Below, one piece after another: positions 10,929 to 22,063 of a DNA stretch of 64,000 bases. The stretch's first letter is position 1. The number at the start of each line of letters is the position of its first letter. The DNA comes from Strongylocentrotus purpuratus (Eukaryota > Echinodermata > Echinoidea > Camarodonta > Strongylocentrotidae): positions 24,760,879 to 24,824,878 of the forward strand of contig NW_022145599.1 of NCBI RefSeq assembly GCF_000002235.5. The letters are read 5' to 3'. The notes beneath the pieces are model-generated. The model worked only from the letters and a program-made list of their open reading frames with translations. It searched no databases and was not told the DNA's origin. Both the position numbers and the translations under genes were made by a program.

Positions 10929-13900
10929 ATGGCGGACAAAGGTAAAGAAATTTTAGTACTTACTTTTGAATCATGATTATTTGAGATATTGATCATGATG
11001 AATGTTGATTGAGTAATTGTGCATTATGAGTGATATTTACTTTATATACCTATACATTAATACCCCCACATACTTCCAGTAAGAACGAACTGTAAAGGTT
11101 TAAACCCGGGTTTAAACCAGTGAGCTTGCACGAGTCGCTCAGCTCCGCAGCACACCATGGCACTGTACTGGTGCACTGTACTGGTGCAGGTGCCGGTACT
11201 TTTTAGCAAATCATAAGCAGGCACATTTCACTGCTCGCGCTTGGTGGGCAGGGCCAGGGCAGGGCCCGGGGGTAGGCTAAGCTTGGTGACGTATGGCATG
11301 AATTATGAATAAATATTAAATTAAATATGATATTGACAATAAAAATTTTAAAGTGAAATTAGCAGTAGGGGCGCTGGTCCGAGAATGAGGATCGTCTGCA
11401 TAAACGCGGACATTATCGTCCTAAAAAATAAGTTAAAGATCGTCCGCGAAAAAAGCTTGCTGGTTTCATTCCAGAATTTGTTTTTCGCATGGCCAACGTG
11501 CGGATCAGAAACATCTACGAAAATGCGGATGATCCTTATTTTTCCGGACGCGTCGGTGCGTACGATCCTCATTCTCGGACCAGCGCCCCTACTCATTTGC
11601 ACCTGTACCTCTCAGAGACGCCAAGTTCAAAGATCGGCAATGCGTGACATTTTAATTTTTCGCCGCACAAGCGCGCGTGCGAGGGTATAACACACGTATA
11701 AGGTAGATCTATAGCCTTTTTTCTAAATCTAGCGTGCGCGCCTTGCGTGAGAGCATTTCCAGACCCTCCAAATGCGTGATGTCACGCCTAATGCGTGACA
11801 CTTGGTAGCTCTGACCTCTGCATGAAGAGAGCATGAATTTTTGGAGACTATCAGAGAAAGTTTAATTAGGATGCCTTTTTAATATATTTACAACTAGAGG
11901 AAGAATATGAAAGAAAAGCAGATAATTTAGCTCTAGAGTGTGACTTGAATAACACAAGTATTTACTAATTTTCATTTGTTCTAATTTCTTGATTAAATCA
12001 TTAGTTGTCCTGGGGTGTCAATTATCGATGCTGACGTTCTATAGCAAATTCTGCGATGAAACCGGCAAGCAAAAAATAAAATGTTGGAACATCCTTTTTT
12101 CCTAGCCTTAAGGGCTCTCTCGAAATGTTTTTTTAATGATATTATTCGAGAGAGCCTTAAACGGCTCCCATACCCCTGCACGGAGAGGCATGTAAACAAA
12201 ACTCAAAAGTGGTCCAAAATCACACTTTCGCGCACCCGACCAATATTGGACAGTGGCTTTGATAAATTTTGTCCGAGTTTTGGTCTTAATTAGCGCTTTA
12301 ATTTCAAAATCGGATCTAAAAATAACAAAATAAGAGCAATTTTCTTACCAGACCGATACAGCTCAGCTCCCTTTTCACGTGTACCGTGTGAATTCACGAT
12401 GTCTACACAATGGTGATGACCTCTGACTGGCACTTCCGTAATTGTGGGTAAATTGTGCTGCTTCCGTATAATGCGCTGTATGAGTGTTATTCAGCGCATT
12501 ATACGGAAGCAGCACATTTACGAAGTGCTAGTCAGAGGTCATCACCATTGTGTAGACATCGTGAATTCACACGGTACACGTGAAAAGGGAGCTGAGCTGT
12601 ATCGGTCTGGTAAGAAAATTGCTCTTATTTTGTTATTTTTAGATCCGATTTTGAAATTAAAGCGCTAATTAAGACCAAAACTCGGACAAAATTTATCAAA
12701 GCCACTGTCCAATATTGGTCGGGTGCGCGAAAGTGTGATTTTGGACCACTTTTGAGTTTTGTTTACATGCCTCTCCGTGCAGGGGTATGGGAGCCGTTTA
12801 AGGCTCTCTCGAATAATATCATTAAAAAAACATTTCGAGAGAGCCCTTAAGGCTATTTTTTCCACACACGACAAACCTTGCACACTTGTAGTCCTACACT
12901 CCACGTAGAACTTTCCGCATTGAGCGCTGTGCACTTAGTTTACAATTTCATTTCATTTCATTTATTTTCATATTTCTCATAAACATACGTATATTTCAAA
13001 TGAAGTACAAATTTTTTTTTTTCATTAACACATAATAATAACAAAAATAAGTGGTCAATATGAATTTGTGATTTAACTAAGAGAAATATGATGGGACCTA
13101 CATGAAAGCAAGCTTGTAAGGCTGTAGGCCCCAGTAAAGTAATTGTGGTAATAAATGGAGGACGGATATACATGTAAAAAGTGACCAATCTAAATAATTC
13201 AAAAATAAAAAGGAAATAATAATAAACTTGCGGTGGTGCTGTTTATATTATCCCTTCCTTTCTTACAGTGTAGATAAAAGTACACGTACTTAAATTATTA
13301 TACAATGGGTGCTCAGCTGGTAAACGAACATTACAGATAATAGTAAAATGAATACATTTGTATATTGCATACATTTAAATAAAATAACGAAGCAAGCAAG
13401 CACACTGTGTCAGCCGGCGCACTCTCGGATATAGAAGTAAAGATGTTTTATTGTTGTTGTTTTGTTTTGTTTTTTTTTGTTGTTTTTTTTCTCGCTCTCT
13501 CTTAGCCAATGAGATTGGCGGAGCCGCTTGAGCGGCTTTGAATTTTAGTGAGAGAGGGCCTACCTGACTTAAGCGCAATGGCAATGCCAATACGTAATAT
13601 TACATAATACACTGACATGCTTTAAACAGGTGACGCACTTCACATATAACTGACGCACACTCAGCATAGGTACACACTTAAAATCAACAAACATTTCAGC
13701 ACAACTTGCAATATTGTACCTTAAATTAAAACATGACGAAAATGAGAATTTTTTGAACTTAAAAAAAAAGTTATGTAAGACTTATTTTTTTGGAGGGGGA
13801 AGGAGGAGAGGGTGCAGTCATCTTCCAGATATGAGTTGGAATGAGAAATTAGATAAACAGTAACATATTTTCCAACTCCCCAAAGCTTCATTTATGTCCC

Positions 13901-16900
13901 CTTTCTTGATTAATTCTATTGTCTTCTCACATTTTCAGAGACATTGCCCACAAGCCCCACATAAAGAAAACATTTTGAAATTGCATAGCTTTTGAAGCAA
14001 TGTACACTTGTACTTGCCCCAGTTCTCCTTGTGTGGGGAATAAGCACCTCAATCTTCCAGCATTTTATTTCACATATTGATATCCTGTTCTGAAATAGTT
14101 TTGTTCAAGTGATTTTTTTTTCTTCTGCCAATTGTCCTTCCACTAACCTAATAACTTCTATATTACCTTAAGCTTAGTGTGAACAATTTGTGTAGATCAT
14201 ATTTTCTGTGAGGAGTGCATTCAAAATATCGAAATCATTTGACTGACTGCATTGTCAATGTTTATTTTGTAGCTGTTGCAGAGTTGAGGCTGAGTGAGGT
14301 GAAGCTTGGTCAGCTGCCTAAGTGGTTATCAACCTGTTCCTTCACACCAGGAGGTCTCGTCAGAGCTTTTGGAAGAGGTAAGATCACTGGCAGCGTAATA
14401 TGAGGGGGATGGGGGCTGACGCAGGGTTGTTGGCATCAAATTGCTTTACCCTTGGTCCAAATTTTCCAAGGAAAATCCAACCTTAAAGCCCCACTGTCCT
14501 ACTTGTAGCTACTTGCTCCCTCTATATAGAAAACTTCCCCAATCGTTGCCTGTTGGTCCCCCATGATCCTCTTTTTCTTATGTTAGTTGAGAGCTGAGTT
14601 TAATGAGATAGCCACCTGTCAGTGACCTTGCTGTGTGGTCTAATTCCTTCTGGCCCAGTAGTAATGACGGTCTTTAATAGACAACTACTTTTAAAGAAAG
14701 TTGACAAATCAGGGAAGCAGACTAATGAAGGTTTGAACAAAATAAGCTAATAAATAAGAAAGTTATGCATGTTTGAAAGTTGTAATCACTGTATAGGTAC
14801 TCCAAATTGGCTGAATTGGTTATGTCACTGTTACGTATTGCTGGACAACTTTCCCATTTCTTTCCACCCACAAACATGACTAAAATTTTCATTTTCAAAA
14901 TGTATAATGCAGGTGGGTCTTTTCACTTAAGAGGACCTTTGATGAAATGCTATCCATAATATACCTGTGTGCCTCTTGGGAGAAAGCGCTTAAGAGAAAG
15001 AAAAACAAATTAATGATACTTTTGTATACATCACAAGCGGAAGCCACTGACTAAATTGTCAATTTGAGATTCGCACAGATGTAGTGATCAAACATTCATG
15101 AATTTCTTTATTATTGGTCCAATTTATATCAAGCTATGCCATTCTGTTTCTCTAATTTGTCTGCTTTCCTTCAAATCAATTCACTACAAAGGTTGGATTG
15201 CCCTTTAAAACTCTCTTTGTAGCACTCTACGGGAATGGTTTAGGAACACCAAAGCATCTTTATGCAGGTTATTATTATTTTGCACTGTATTTGAACCTAT
15301 TCAGCCCTCTTTGCCAATTGGTAAGGATCTTTGGCAGTCTCAGGCCAAGCAACAGTGCTACATTAAAACTGATGTGTTGACGTTGCTGAGAAAAGACAAT
15401 TTACTCAGACTGATAATGCACCAGTTACAAAGATTTTGTGAAATTTGAAATTGCTTTCCAGAAAATTGTTCTTGAAATAAGGAAGAATTTCAAATACCTA
15501 AGGACATATTTTGACAAGGGGCTTGGTTTACCCTTTTCCCATAATAATGATAAGAATAAAACACATTCATATCACTTATTTAACTACATTTATCAGTACC
15601 AAAGTGCTTCAATTTTATGGAGACTATTAGAGAAAGATTAATGAGGATGCTATATTTATATATTTCCAACTAAAGAAAGAATATGAAAGAAAAGCAGATA
15701 ATTTAGCTCAAGACACTATGAACATGACTGACAATGAAAGCGGACAAAATATACATTTCCTCAGGTAGACAAAGGAACATCCCTTCACTGCTATTATGTA
15801 AAAATGTGTAGAACAGGTGTCACATGCATATTCACTTTTTACATAATAGCAGTGAAGGGATGTTCCTTTGTCTACCTGAGGAACTGTATATTTTGTCCGC
15901 TTTCATTGTCAGTCATGTTCATAGTAAGAGTGTGACTTGAATGAGAAGTATTTACTATTTTTCATTTGTTCTAATTTCTTGATTAAATCATTAGTTGCCC
16001 TGGGGTGTCAATTATCGATGCTGACATTCTGTAGCAAATCATATGTTGCAATTTTACTGCTCCTCATCAGTTGTGATCTATTCCATACTTGTTACATTTT
16101 GAAATGTGTATCATATTTCTTTTCTTTAAGATTATGTTGGCTTTTGTTTCACTGAGTTGAAAAGTTATTATTTTTCCTTTCTTTAAATACAGGCCGCACA
16201 AGGTATTACAACAAATACATCAATGTAGTACGAGGCAATGTGGCTCCAGTTGGCCAGTTTATAGCAACTTTTGTCATTCTTAACTACATGTGGCGCTTCA
16301 AGGTTGAAAGTAAGTAATATTTAAACTGTTAAAATCTGTTGCATTGTTTTAGCAGTTAGGACTAATGTTTCATATTAGTGGGAAATAATCTCAAATGAAA
16401 AGAATTTATTCACTTATGTGAGGAAGAAGAGAGTATTGAAAGTAATCATAGACCTCAAAAGTTGTTTCTGTAAATCGAAAAGACAATGTCAATATTCAAA
16501 TGTTAGATTATTGTCTTATAAATGTGTTTCATCAAGCAAATATTTTGCTGATTATAGGTCATGTTCTCATTGTAATGATATAGAGCATGTCCCTCCTTTG
16601 AACATACAGGGGTGGTCTTGGCATCGAATTGCTTTACCCAATGGAGCTTGCGATATTTCTATTTCTTCTTTCCTTCAAATCAACTCACTACAAAGGTTGG
16701 ATTGCCCTTTAAAACTCGCTTTGTTACACTCTAGGTGTAATGGTTTAGGAAGACCAAAGCATCTTTATGCAGGTTATTATCATTTTGCACTGTATTTGAA
16801 CCTATTCAGCCCTCTTTGCCAATTGGTAAGGATCTTTGGCAGTCTCAGGCCAAGCAACAGTGCTACATTAAAACTGATGTGTTGACATTGCTGAGAAAAG

Positions 16901-18273
16901 ACAATTTACTCAGACTGATAATGCACCAGTTACAAAGATTTCATGACATTTGAAGTTGCTTTCCAGAAAATTATTCTTGAAATAAGGAAGAATTTCAAAT
17001 ACCTTAGGACATGTTTTGACGATAAAATAAACATTCATACCACTTATATAACTAAGTTGAAAGTAAGCAATATTTAAACTTTTAAAATCTACCACCTTGT
17101 CTTAGCAGTTAGGATCAATGTTTCATACATGTTTTTAGTGACAATTAAATGTAAATGAAAATAATTCATTGACTTAAATGTATGTGAGGTAGAAGGGAGT
17201 ATTGAAAGTAATCATAGACCTCAACATTATTTTCTTTGAATTGAAAAGACAATGTCATTATTCAATTTTTAGATGGTTGTCTTATAAATGTGTTTCATCA
17301 TGCAAATATTTAGCCGATTATAGGCCATGTTCACATTGTAATGATATGGAGCATGTTCACATTGTACTGAAAGAATTTTTGTAGAAGTTCATTTCATTAC
17401 CATGGCCCTATGATGTATTTCCATGTTACTGTTTTGTTTTCTTATCAATCATTGAAATGCATGTCCTCTATCCTCTCAACCTCTTTCTACATTGTAAGTA
17501 ACACATTGTAAGGCACTGAACGAAACGAAGCAATTTGGAATGGTTGATAATGTACTACAAAAGAGTTGGTTGACAGAGATGCCAACCAGTACGATTAAAT
17601 TGTATTTAGTACGATAATAAGAGTGAAATATGATTTTAAAATCTTAAAATACGATTTTTCATCTTTTTTTTTCCAAAACAAAAAAACAAAAACATCCTTA
17701 AAAATAAAAAATTTAAAACCCATAAAAACAGCGGAATCGCATAGAAACATGTACAAGTAAACCCCCGCAACCCCAACAAAATCTTTGCTTTAAAGTTTTC
17801 TCATTAAATTTTTCTGAAATTTTACTGGCCCGGGGCCAACAGGCAAGTGGTAGTGTCGAGTTTTCGTGAAAATCTGATTTTTCTCTCCAAAATCTGACTT
17901 TTTAGAATACTCAGTCTGTCTTTTTTTGTGTCAAGAGGTTGGCATCTCTGGGTTGATACTGTGAGGTTATAGAATCATAGGAAAAGATAAGATATTAGCT
18001 CAATCCTGCTGAAAACCCCTTGCTCACGAAAGTTCGGTTCAATCTTCTCAGCTATTTCTCATCATATTTTGAATATGAGGGCATTTGAAGAGCAGTTTTT
18101 TTCAGAGGAGATCTTATCTATGATATTCTTCCAAACTGAAATAAAACAAAGAGAAAGCTCACAGGTTTCTTTTCATCTGGGATTCAACCTTTCCTCTAAA
18201 GCATCTCACAAATGTGTATCTTTAATTGTTCTCCTTTACAGAGCAACATCGTCTCAAGAAGCATCATTGGTGA
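10929..18273 (+). CDS. ATP5MF: Mitochondrial ATP synthase subunit f, complete, four coding exons
   Basis: Subunit f is a small inner-membrane protein of the Fo stalk of ATP synthase, involved in complex assembly and dimerisation. Coding exons are 10929-10941, 14273-14377, 16193-16309 and 18242-18273. All introns are GT-AG and phase 1, and the joined frame is open to TGA. The 88-residue product begins MADKAVAELRLSEVKLGQLP (vertebrate proteins are about 94). Family hallmarks are EVKLGQLPKW near residues 13-22, the RYYNKYINV block at about 43-51 with VRGN following, one hydrophobic helix (about 58-73) and a basic C-terminus HRLKKHHW. There is no cleavable presequence, as in other members. The start ATG is in ACATGGCGG context, typical of housekeeping genes. 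All three introns carry repeats: 3.3 kb with two inverted-repeat elements, 1.8 kb with a MITE, and 1.9 kb with a partial duplication. The identification is firm. Confidence 0.95.
11097..11118. repeat. 22-bp perfect palindrome in ATP5MF intron 1
   Basis: The core TTTAAACCCGGGTTTAAA extends by GG/CC on both sides. It stands at the start of a GC-richer patch (to about 11290) that has a duplicated ACTGTACTGGTGC. Function unknown. Confidence 0.75.
11364..11593. mobile_element. Inverted-repeat MITE, about 230 bp, in ATP5MF intron 1
   Basis: The termini are AGTAGGGGCGCTGGTCCGAG and its complement CTCGGACCAGCGCCCCTACT, with about 35 bp of good pairing at the ends. The interior is partly palindromic (GATCGTCCGC / GCGGATGATC). 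No convincing target duplication was found, so the superfamily is open. Confidence 0.75.
11836..12060 (+). repeat. Dispersed repeat, copy 1 (partner at 15608-16050)
   Basis: Matches 15608-16050 closely, e.g. GAATATGAAAGAAAAGCAGA and TGTCAATTATCGATGCTGAC. Copy 1 lacks the palindromic element present in copy 2, so it serves as an empty-site control. Confidence 0.8.
12103..12855. mobile_element. 753-bp near-perfect foldback element, 8-bp target duplication
   Basis: Two arms of about 370 bp meet near 12485 (GTATAATGCGCTG / CAGCGCATTATAC). The termini are TAGCCTTAAGGGCTCTCTCG and its complement. The 8-bp repeat TTTTTTCC flanks both ends directly, as expected for hAT or P-type insertion. Within each end, AGGGCTCTCTCG pairs with CGAGAGAGCC about 30 bp away, so each terminus can also form its own small hairpin. 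The two mirrored frames of about 70-90 residues are arm artefacts, with no transposase. Confidence 0.85.
12856..14272 (+). other. 3' part of ATP5MF intron 1, no gene
   Basis: Poly-T tracts, a T/G-rich run at 13448-13490, and AT-rich spacer. Nothing coding was recognised before the exon at 14273. Confidence 0.5.
14483..14676 (+). mobile_element. TTAA-flanked MITE, copy 1
   Basis: Bounded by TTAAAGCCCCACTGTCC and GACGGTCTTTAA. The same element is at 19275-19470 and, inverted, at 42221-42415. TTAA ends suggest a piggyBac- or Kolobok-type mobiliser. Confidence 0.7.
15185..15590 (+). repeat. Intronic duplication block A (partner 16690-17050)
   Basis: Long match with 16690-17050, e.g. AGGTTGGATTGCCCTTTAAA and GGCAGTCTCAGGCCAAGCAA. 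The frames of 60 and 155 codons over the two copies share the same C-terminus only because of this duplication; they are not genes. Confidence 0.8.
15608..16050 (+). repeat. Dispersed repeat, copy 2 (partner 11836-12060), carries a MITE insertion
   Basis: Collinear with 11836-12060 except for the 211-bp palindrome at 15715-15925. Confidence 0.8.
15715..15925. mobile_element. 211-bp palindromic MITE with empty-site evidence
   Basis: Arms of about 90 bp, from ACTATGAACATGACTGACAA to its complement, around a spacer of about 30 bp. AAGA occurs on both sides (15710-15713 and 15926-15929). The uninterrupted paralogous site near 11932-11942 reads CTCTAGAGTGTG where the filled copy has CTCAAGA and AAGAGTGTG, which shows insertion with a 3-4 bp duplication. 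Confidence 0.85.
16303..17370 (+). repeat. Local duplication touching ATP5MF exon 3
   Basis: 16303-16600 (the last 7 bases of exon 3, its donor and intron 3) is repeated at 17054-17370. The second copy keeps GTTGAAAGTAAG, a decoy of the exon 3 donor, but lacks the body of exon 3. Between them lies block A' (16690-17050). The duplicate is therefore an A-B junction from which exon 3 is missing. Confidence 0.7.
17574..17950. mobile_element. 377-bp MITE with short inverted ends CAGAGATGCCAACC
   Basis: The termini are CAGAGATGCCAACC and GGTTGGCATCTCTG, flanked by the direct repeat GGTTGA (17568-17573 and 17951-17956). The interior is A/T-rich with TACGAT motifs. It lies in ATP5MF intron 3. Confidence 0.8.
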
Positions 18274-19274
18274 TGAAGACTGCGCCCTTAGACCTGACCT
18301 CTACAATCTACCCAATTCCACCACCTAGCTCTAAAGATAATCTATTCAATTTCCATCTTCAATGGATACAACCCATCTGGACTTCATCAACTTGATCTAA
18401 TAGACGTTTAGACAATTCACCAACGAGAAGGAACTGACACTTTGAATATAGAATGGAAATGGTTGTTGTCTCGCAAGGCTTTCTCCTCTTGTTGAGAATC
18501 ATTTTTGTGTCAGTGTGAAAGCCATGATGACAATAAGTTTCCCCTTGAAACTTGAGCCCTCTTCTGCATTCAGTCGGTTCCCTTTTTGGAGGAACCACTG
18601 AAATCCCCAAACTTCAATAGAAATACAATGTGGAATGGAATGAATACTTGACCAATGCCCAATGACAGTCATGCGTTGACTGTCCTGTAACACGCCATGT
18701 AGAAGTTTGTATTATTTTGCTGTGTAACACAGAAAGAAAAAAAATTATATGAGAATTAAAAGATTTGTTACCATGTGAACTTTGTCTCTTATCCATTCTA
18801 TTTGTTTCCATGTATTGTCTTCTGAAACATTGAAGGTGGTTTAAAAAGAAAAAAGTAAACGAGATGGCAAACTACAAAGCTCTTGGAACTTACCGGTAGT
18901 GCCATGTCTTCTTGAGTATCATAACTTCCATTCATTCCCTTCTCTGGCACTAAAATTACAGTCTTTATCAAAGTATTTAAAACAAGAATTTGGTTTGGAA
19001 TTTATTTTTCTGTTTCATTTAATTGTGCATGAAATTTATTCGTTTGAAAAAAATAGTTTTGCCAATAGTGTAAACAGAATTTGAAACTTCCATATTCTTG
19101 GATGGGATTCTTGCGGGAATCTGATAACAAGGTCATTTTCATGGTCCCAGTGTCCTCGTTAAACAAGATCCACTGTAATCTGTTTGGCAAATGTAATTGC
19201 TTTGCAGTACTGGGGGAAGAACACCACAAAGTGCCTTTTGAGGAAGAGTAAAACTTGTTTCAATGTTTCTTTGA

Positions 19275-19470
19275 TTAAAGCCACACTGTCCTACTTGTAG
19301 CTACTTGCTCCCTCTATAGAGCAAAAACAATGTCTAATTGGTGACCATTGGTGCCTGTGATCCTCTTTTTCTTATGTTAGTTGAGAGCTGAGTTAATGAG
19401 ATGGCCACCTGTCAGTGACCTCGCTTTGTGGTCTAATCCCTTCTGGCCTAGTAGTATTGACGGTCTTTAA
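19275..19470 (+). mobile_element. TTAA-flanked MITE, copy 2
   Basis: Same family as 14483-14676; bounded by TTAAAGCCACACTGTCC and GACGGTCTTTAA. It lies 1 kb downstream of the ATP5MF stop. Confidence 0.7.
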
Positions 19471-20363
19471 AAGCAGAAATACCACAAAGAGAAGGGGAGA
19501 GAGAGAGGGAGAGAGGAAAACAATGAATGCAATTTGTCTTCAATCATTCTATTTAAGAGGCATCCAATCAACAATGTGGTCAAGTCTGTGAGGTCATAGC
19601 TTCATTTCCACTATTTGTTTTGAGAATGAGAAGTTATAACTAAGTATCCTAAGTATTTTAGGGTAACATTGTGTTATGGGAAGTTTATGCAGCCATAGAA
19701 CTAAGACAAAGAATTCTTTAAAAAGTTGTATTTGAAGTCATGACATCACAGTTGCATGAAAACAATTACATATTGGCCGCCTCCTACTGAAAGTTTAAAA
19801 TATTCTTTTTTAAGTCCTCATGTCCCAATCTGTTCAACTATTAGTCTGGTCATACGAAAAGCAATAAAAAAAAAACTTGACTTAACATTGACTACAGTAC
19901 AACTAAATACACACAAATATAAAAAGAAATCGAAACTCACAATAAAAGAAATATAATGGTGGATTTACTTTATTGCACGTCAAAAAGTAATCCTGCTTTA
20001 CACAGGGAGATATTTACTAATGGAAAGGCTTGATCTTATGGCGAAGAAAACAGCTACCAAACAAAAATTGTTGTAGCAATACAGACATTTGGAATAACAA
20101 ATAATATATGAGATGCTTGGAAGAGATGAAGGAAAATAGAAGGCCTACCTGATTAACGATAATAACAATGGTTTCTTATAAATGCTTTACCAGTCAGCCC
20201 CCCCCCCCCCCCTCGAGGGGGGGGGGGGGGGGGGTTGTCCACTTTGTTTACCAATATCCTTTACTTGTTGAGACCAGTTTATAAAATGAAATCTCTTTTC
20301 AGTCATAACAACAAAGAAGGCAAAAAGCTTTGAGAACATGCAGGGGTAGGGGTTTCAAATTTG
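19471..20363. other. Spacer with poly(C)/poly(G) palindrome at 20187-20234
   Basis: No gene was recognised. At 20187-20234 a run of C, then CTCGAG, then a run of G forms a simple palindrome. Run lengths are likely to be assembly-sensitive. Confidence 0.5.
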
Positions 20364-20710
20364 TTAAAGCTAAAGACCAGTTATTGTCGTGCAATTGCAT
20401 TGTGAAAGAAACGTTGTGAAATCGATCAGAAAAGGTTGATCATCTAGCATAGATGTACTGCAAGGTTCTGGAATCATCAAAATGATAAGAAATTTGGCCA
20501 AGTCTTCATAAAGTTAGAAGCACTGTACACAGAAAGATGTATATGGGACTACACACACATGCGCGACACGTGCATTTTTATCTCTCAACAGGCAAGAGAT
20601 AAAAAAAAAATTACCAAATATATCAATTAGAAGGCGGTTTCCCGTCAAAATTTTTGTCATGTAATATTCAAAACATTCTTTCACATGATTGGTAATAAGA
20701 GCTTCCATTT
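20364..20710 (-). mobile_element. Copy of the TTAA / TAAAGACCAGT MITE family
   Basis: Starts TTAAAGCTAAAGACCAGTTA and continues inverted relative to the full copy at 48441-48806, sharing TTGCATTGTGAAAGAAACG and AAGATGTATATGGGACTAC. The far end is lost or degenerate next to the LINE fragment. Confidence 0.65.
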
Positions 20711-20723
20711 CATTTTTTGAAGG

Positions 20724-21411
20724 GTGGAGACATCGGTAGGCAAGGTCGGGCTCCGGATGAATTCAGGCAAAACCAAGTTCATGTCATTCAATCACAGGGG
20801 GATCATCACTATAAAAACAAATGATGAAATTCAGTTGGAGAATGTCCCTGATTTCAAGTACCTGGGAGCACTGATGGTGAGCACAGAAAAAGATGTGAAA
20901 GCTCGTAAGTCAGCAGCATGGAGAGCGTGTAGCAAGCTTGGAAGAATCTGGAAATCTTCTCTTCCTAGGCAGTTCAAACAACGTTTGTTTGTTGCTACAG
21001 TTGAATCTGTGCTGCTATACGGCTGCGAAGCATGGGCAGTTACAACAAAGCTGGCAAAAGAATTAGATGGTTGCTACACCAGACTTCTTAGGACAGCATT
21101 CAACGTGCACTGGAGTCAGCATATGAAAAATAAGGAGCTGTACGGGAATCTACCAAAAGAATCAGAAAAGATCAGGGAAAGAAGAATACGTTTTGCAGGC
21201 CACAGCTGTAGGAACATCAATGAACCAATATCTCAGCTTTTACTCTGGAAACCTAAACACGGGAAGAAGAAACCTGGAAGACCTCATCTTACCTATACAG
21301 ACCTACTCGATCAAAAAGGATACGGGACTTGAACTGTCAGAGATAAAAGCAGCCATGCTGGACAGGAATGTGTGGAAGGCCATCACAGCTCGGGCAGTTG
21401 ACCCGACTTAA
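20724..21411 (+). pseudogene. 5'-truncated non-LTR retrotransposon (RT C-terminal part)
   Basis: A 202-codon frame (20724-21332) continues after a frame slip near 21310-21330 into the frame ending at 21411. It matches the C-terminal region of LINE polymerases downstream of the catalytic core. Recognisable pieces are KTKFMSFN, FKYLGALM, LLYGCEAWAV and RIRFAGHSCR, then GRPHLTYTDLL. The catalytic YADD motif and the endonuclease are absent. It is therefore a dead insertion fragment, in the 3' flank between ATP5MF and tepsin. The exact clade was not assigned. Confidence 0.85.
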
Positions 21412-22063
21412 GCAAGCATAGCAGAATCATCACTATGTGAAGTATCATTTAAGTATCATTAGAAAGTGGGTTTATTCCTTTTTTAAATGCTACCCCATTT
21501 GTCATGACTTTTCAGACATGGAATGTACAGTAGATCAAAATAAGGGGCAATGTCAAAAATGAAAAGTTGCAAATTGAAATTCTGTGCATTCCTATTGCCC
21601 AAATAGTAGCAAATCTTGCTTGGCATGTCACTATAGTGCATACATTTTAATTTCAGATTCTTGAGAATTTGGCTTTCATGGATGATAAGTTGGTAAAACA
21701 ATAGCCCCATTGTCATTTACACAAATCACACTCTCTTGTGTCAAAGAAAAAAGAGTGCTCTGCATACCAGTGCTCACCAGTTCAATTTGCAACTTTTCAC
21801 TTTTTACCCCGCTTCATATTCTGATGTGCTGCTCACTCTCTGGCTGCAGAATCTTAACAAATATGGTATCATTTTAAAGGGGAGTAAACACACTTTCTAA
21901 TGATAATAATCAAAGTAATGATTAATTACGACAAGACAAAAGAGCTAAAAATCAATCCAACTTGAGTGTCCATAACTGTTTTAAGGGGCTTATATTCTAC
22001 ACTGATAGAAGCGAGGCCAATTACTACAATTGTCTCTACCTGTACGGGTATCCCATAGGAGGT
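21412..22063. other. 3' flank of the tepsin gene
   Basis: No coding signal. TTTATT at 21471-21476 reads AATAAA on the minus strand about 590 bp past the tepsin stop, and is a candidate polyadenylation signal. Confidence 0.45.

Noticed and set aside
12081..12934. Two mirrored frames with the same peptide
   Set aside because: They are the two arms of the foldback element 12103-12855 read on opposite strands.
16418..16885. 155-codon frame as a gene
   Set aside because: It lies in ATP5MF intron 3, is half made of duplicated block A', and its C-terminal part occurs in a second non-coding copy at 15198.
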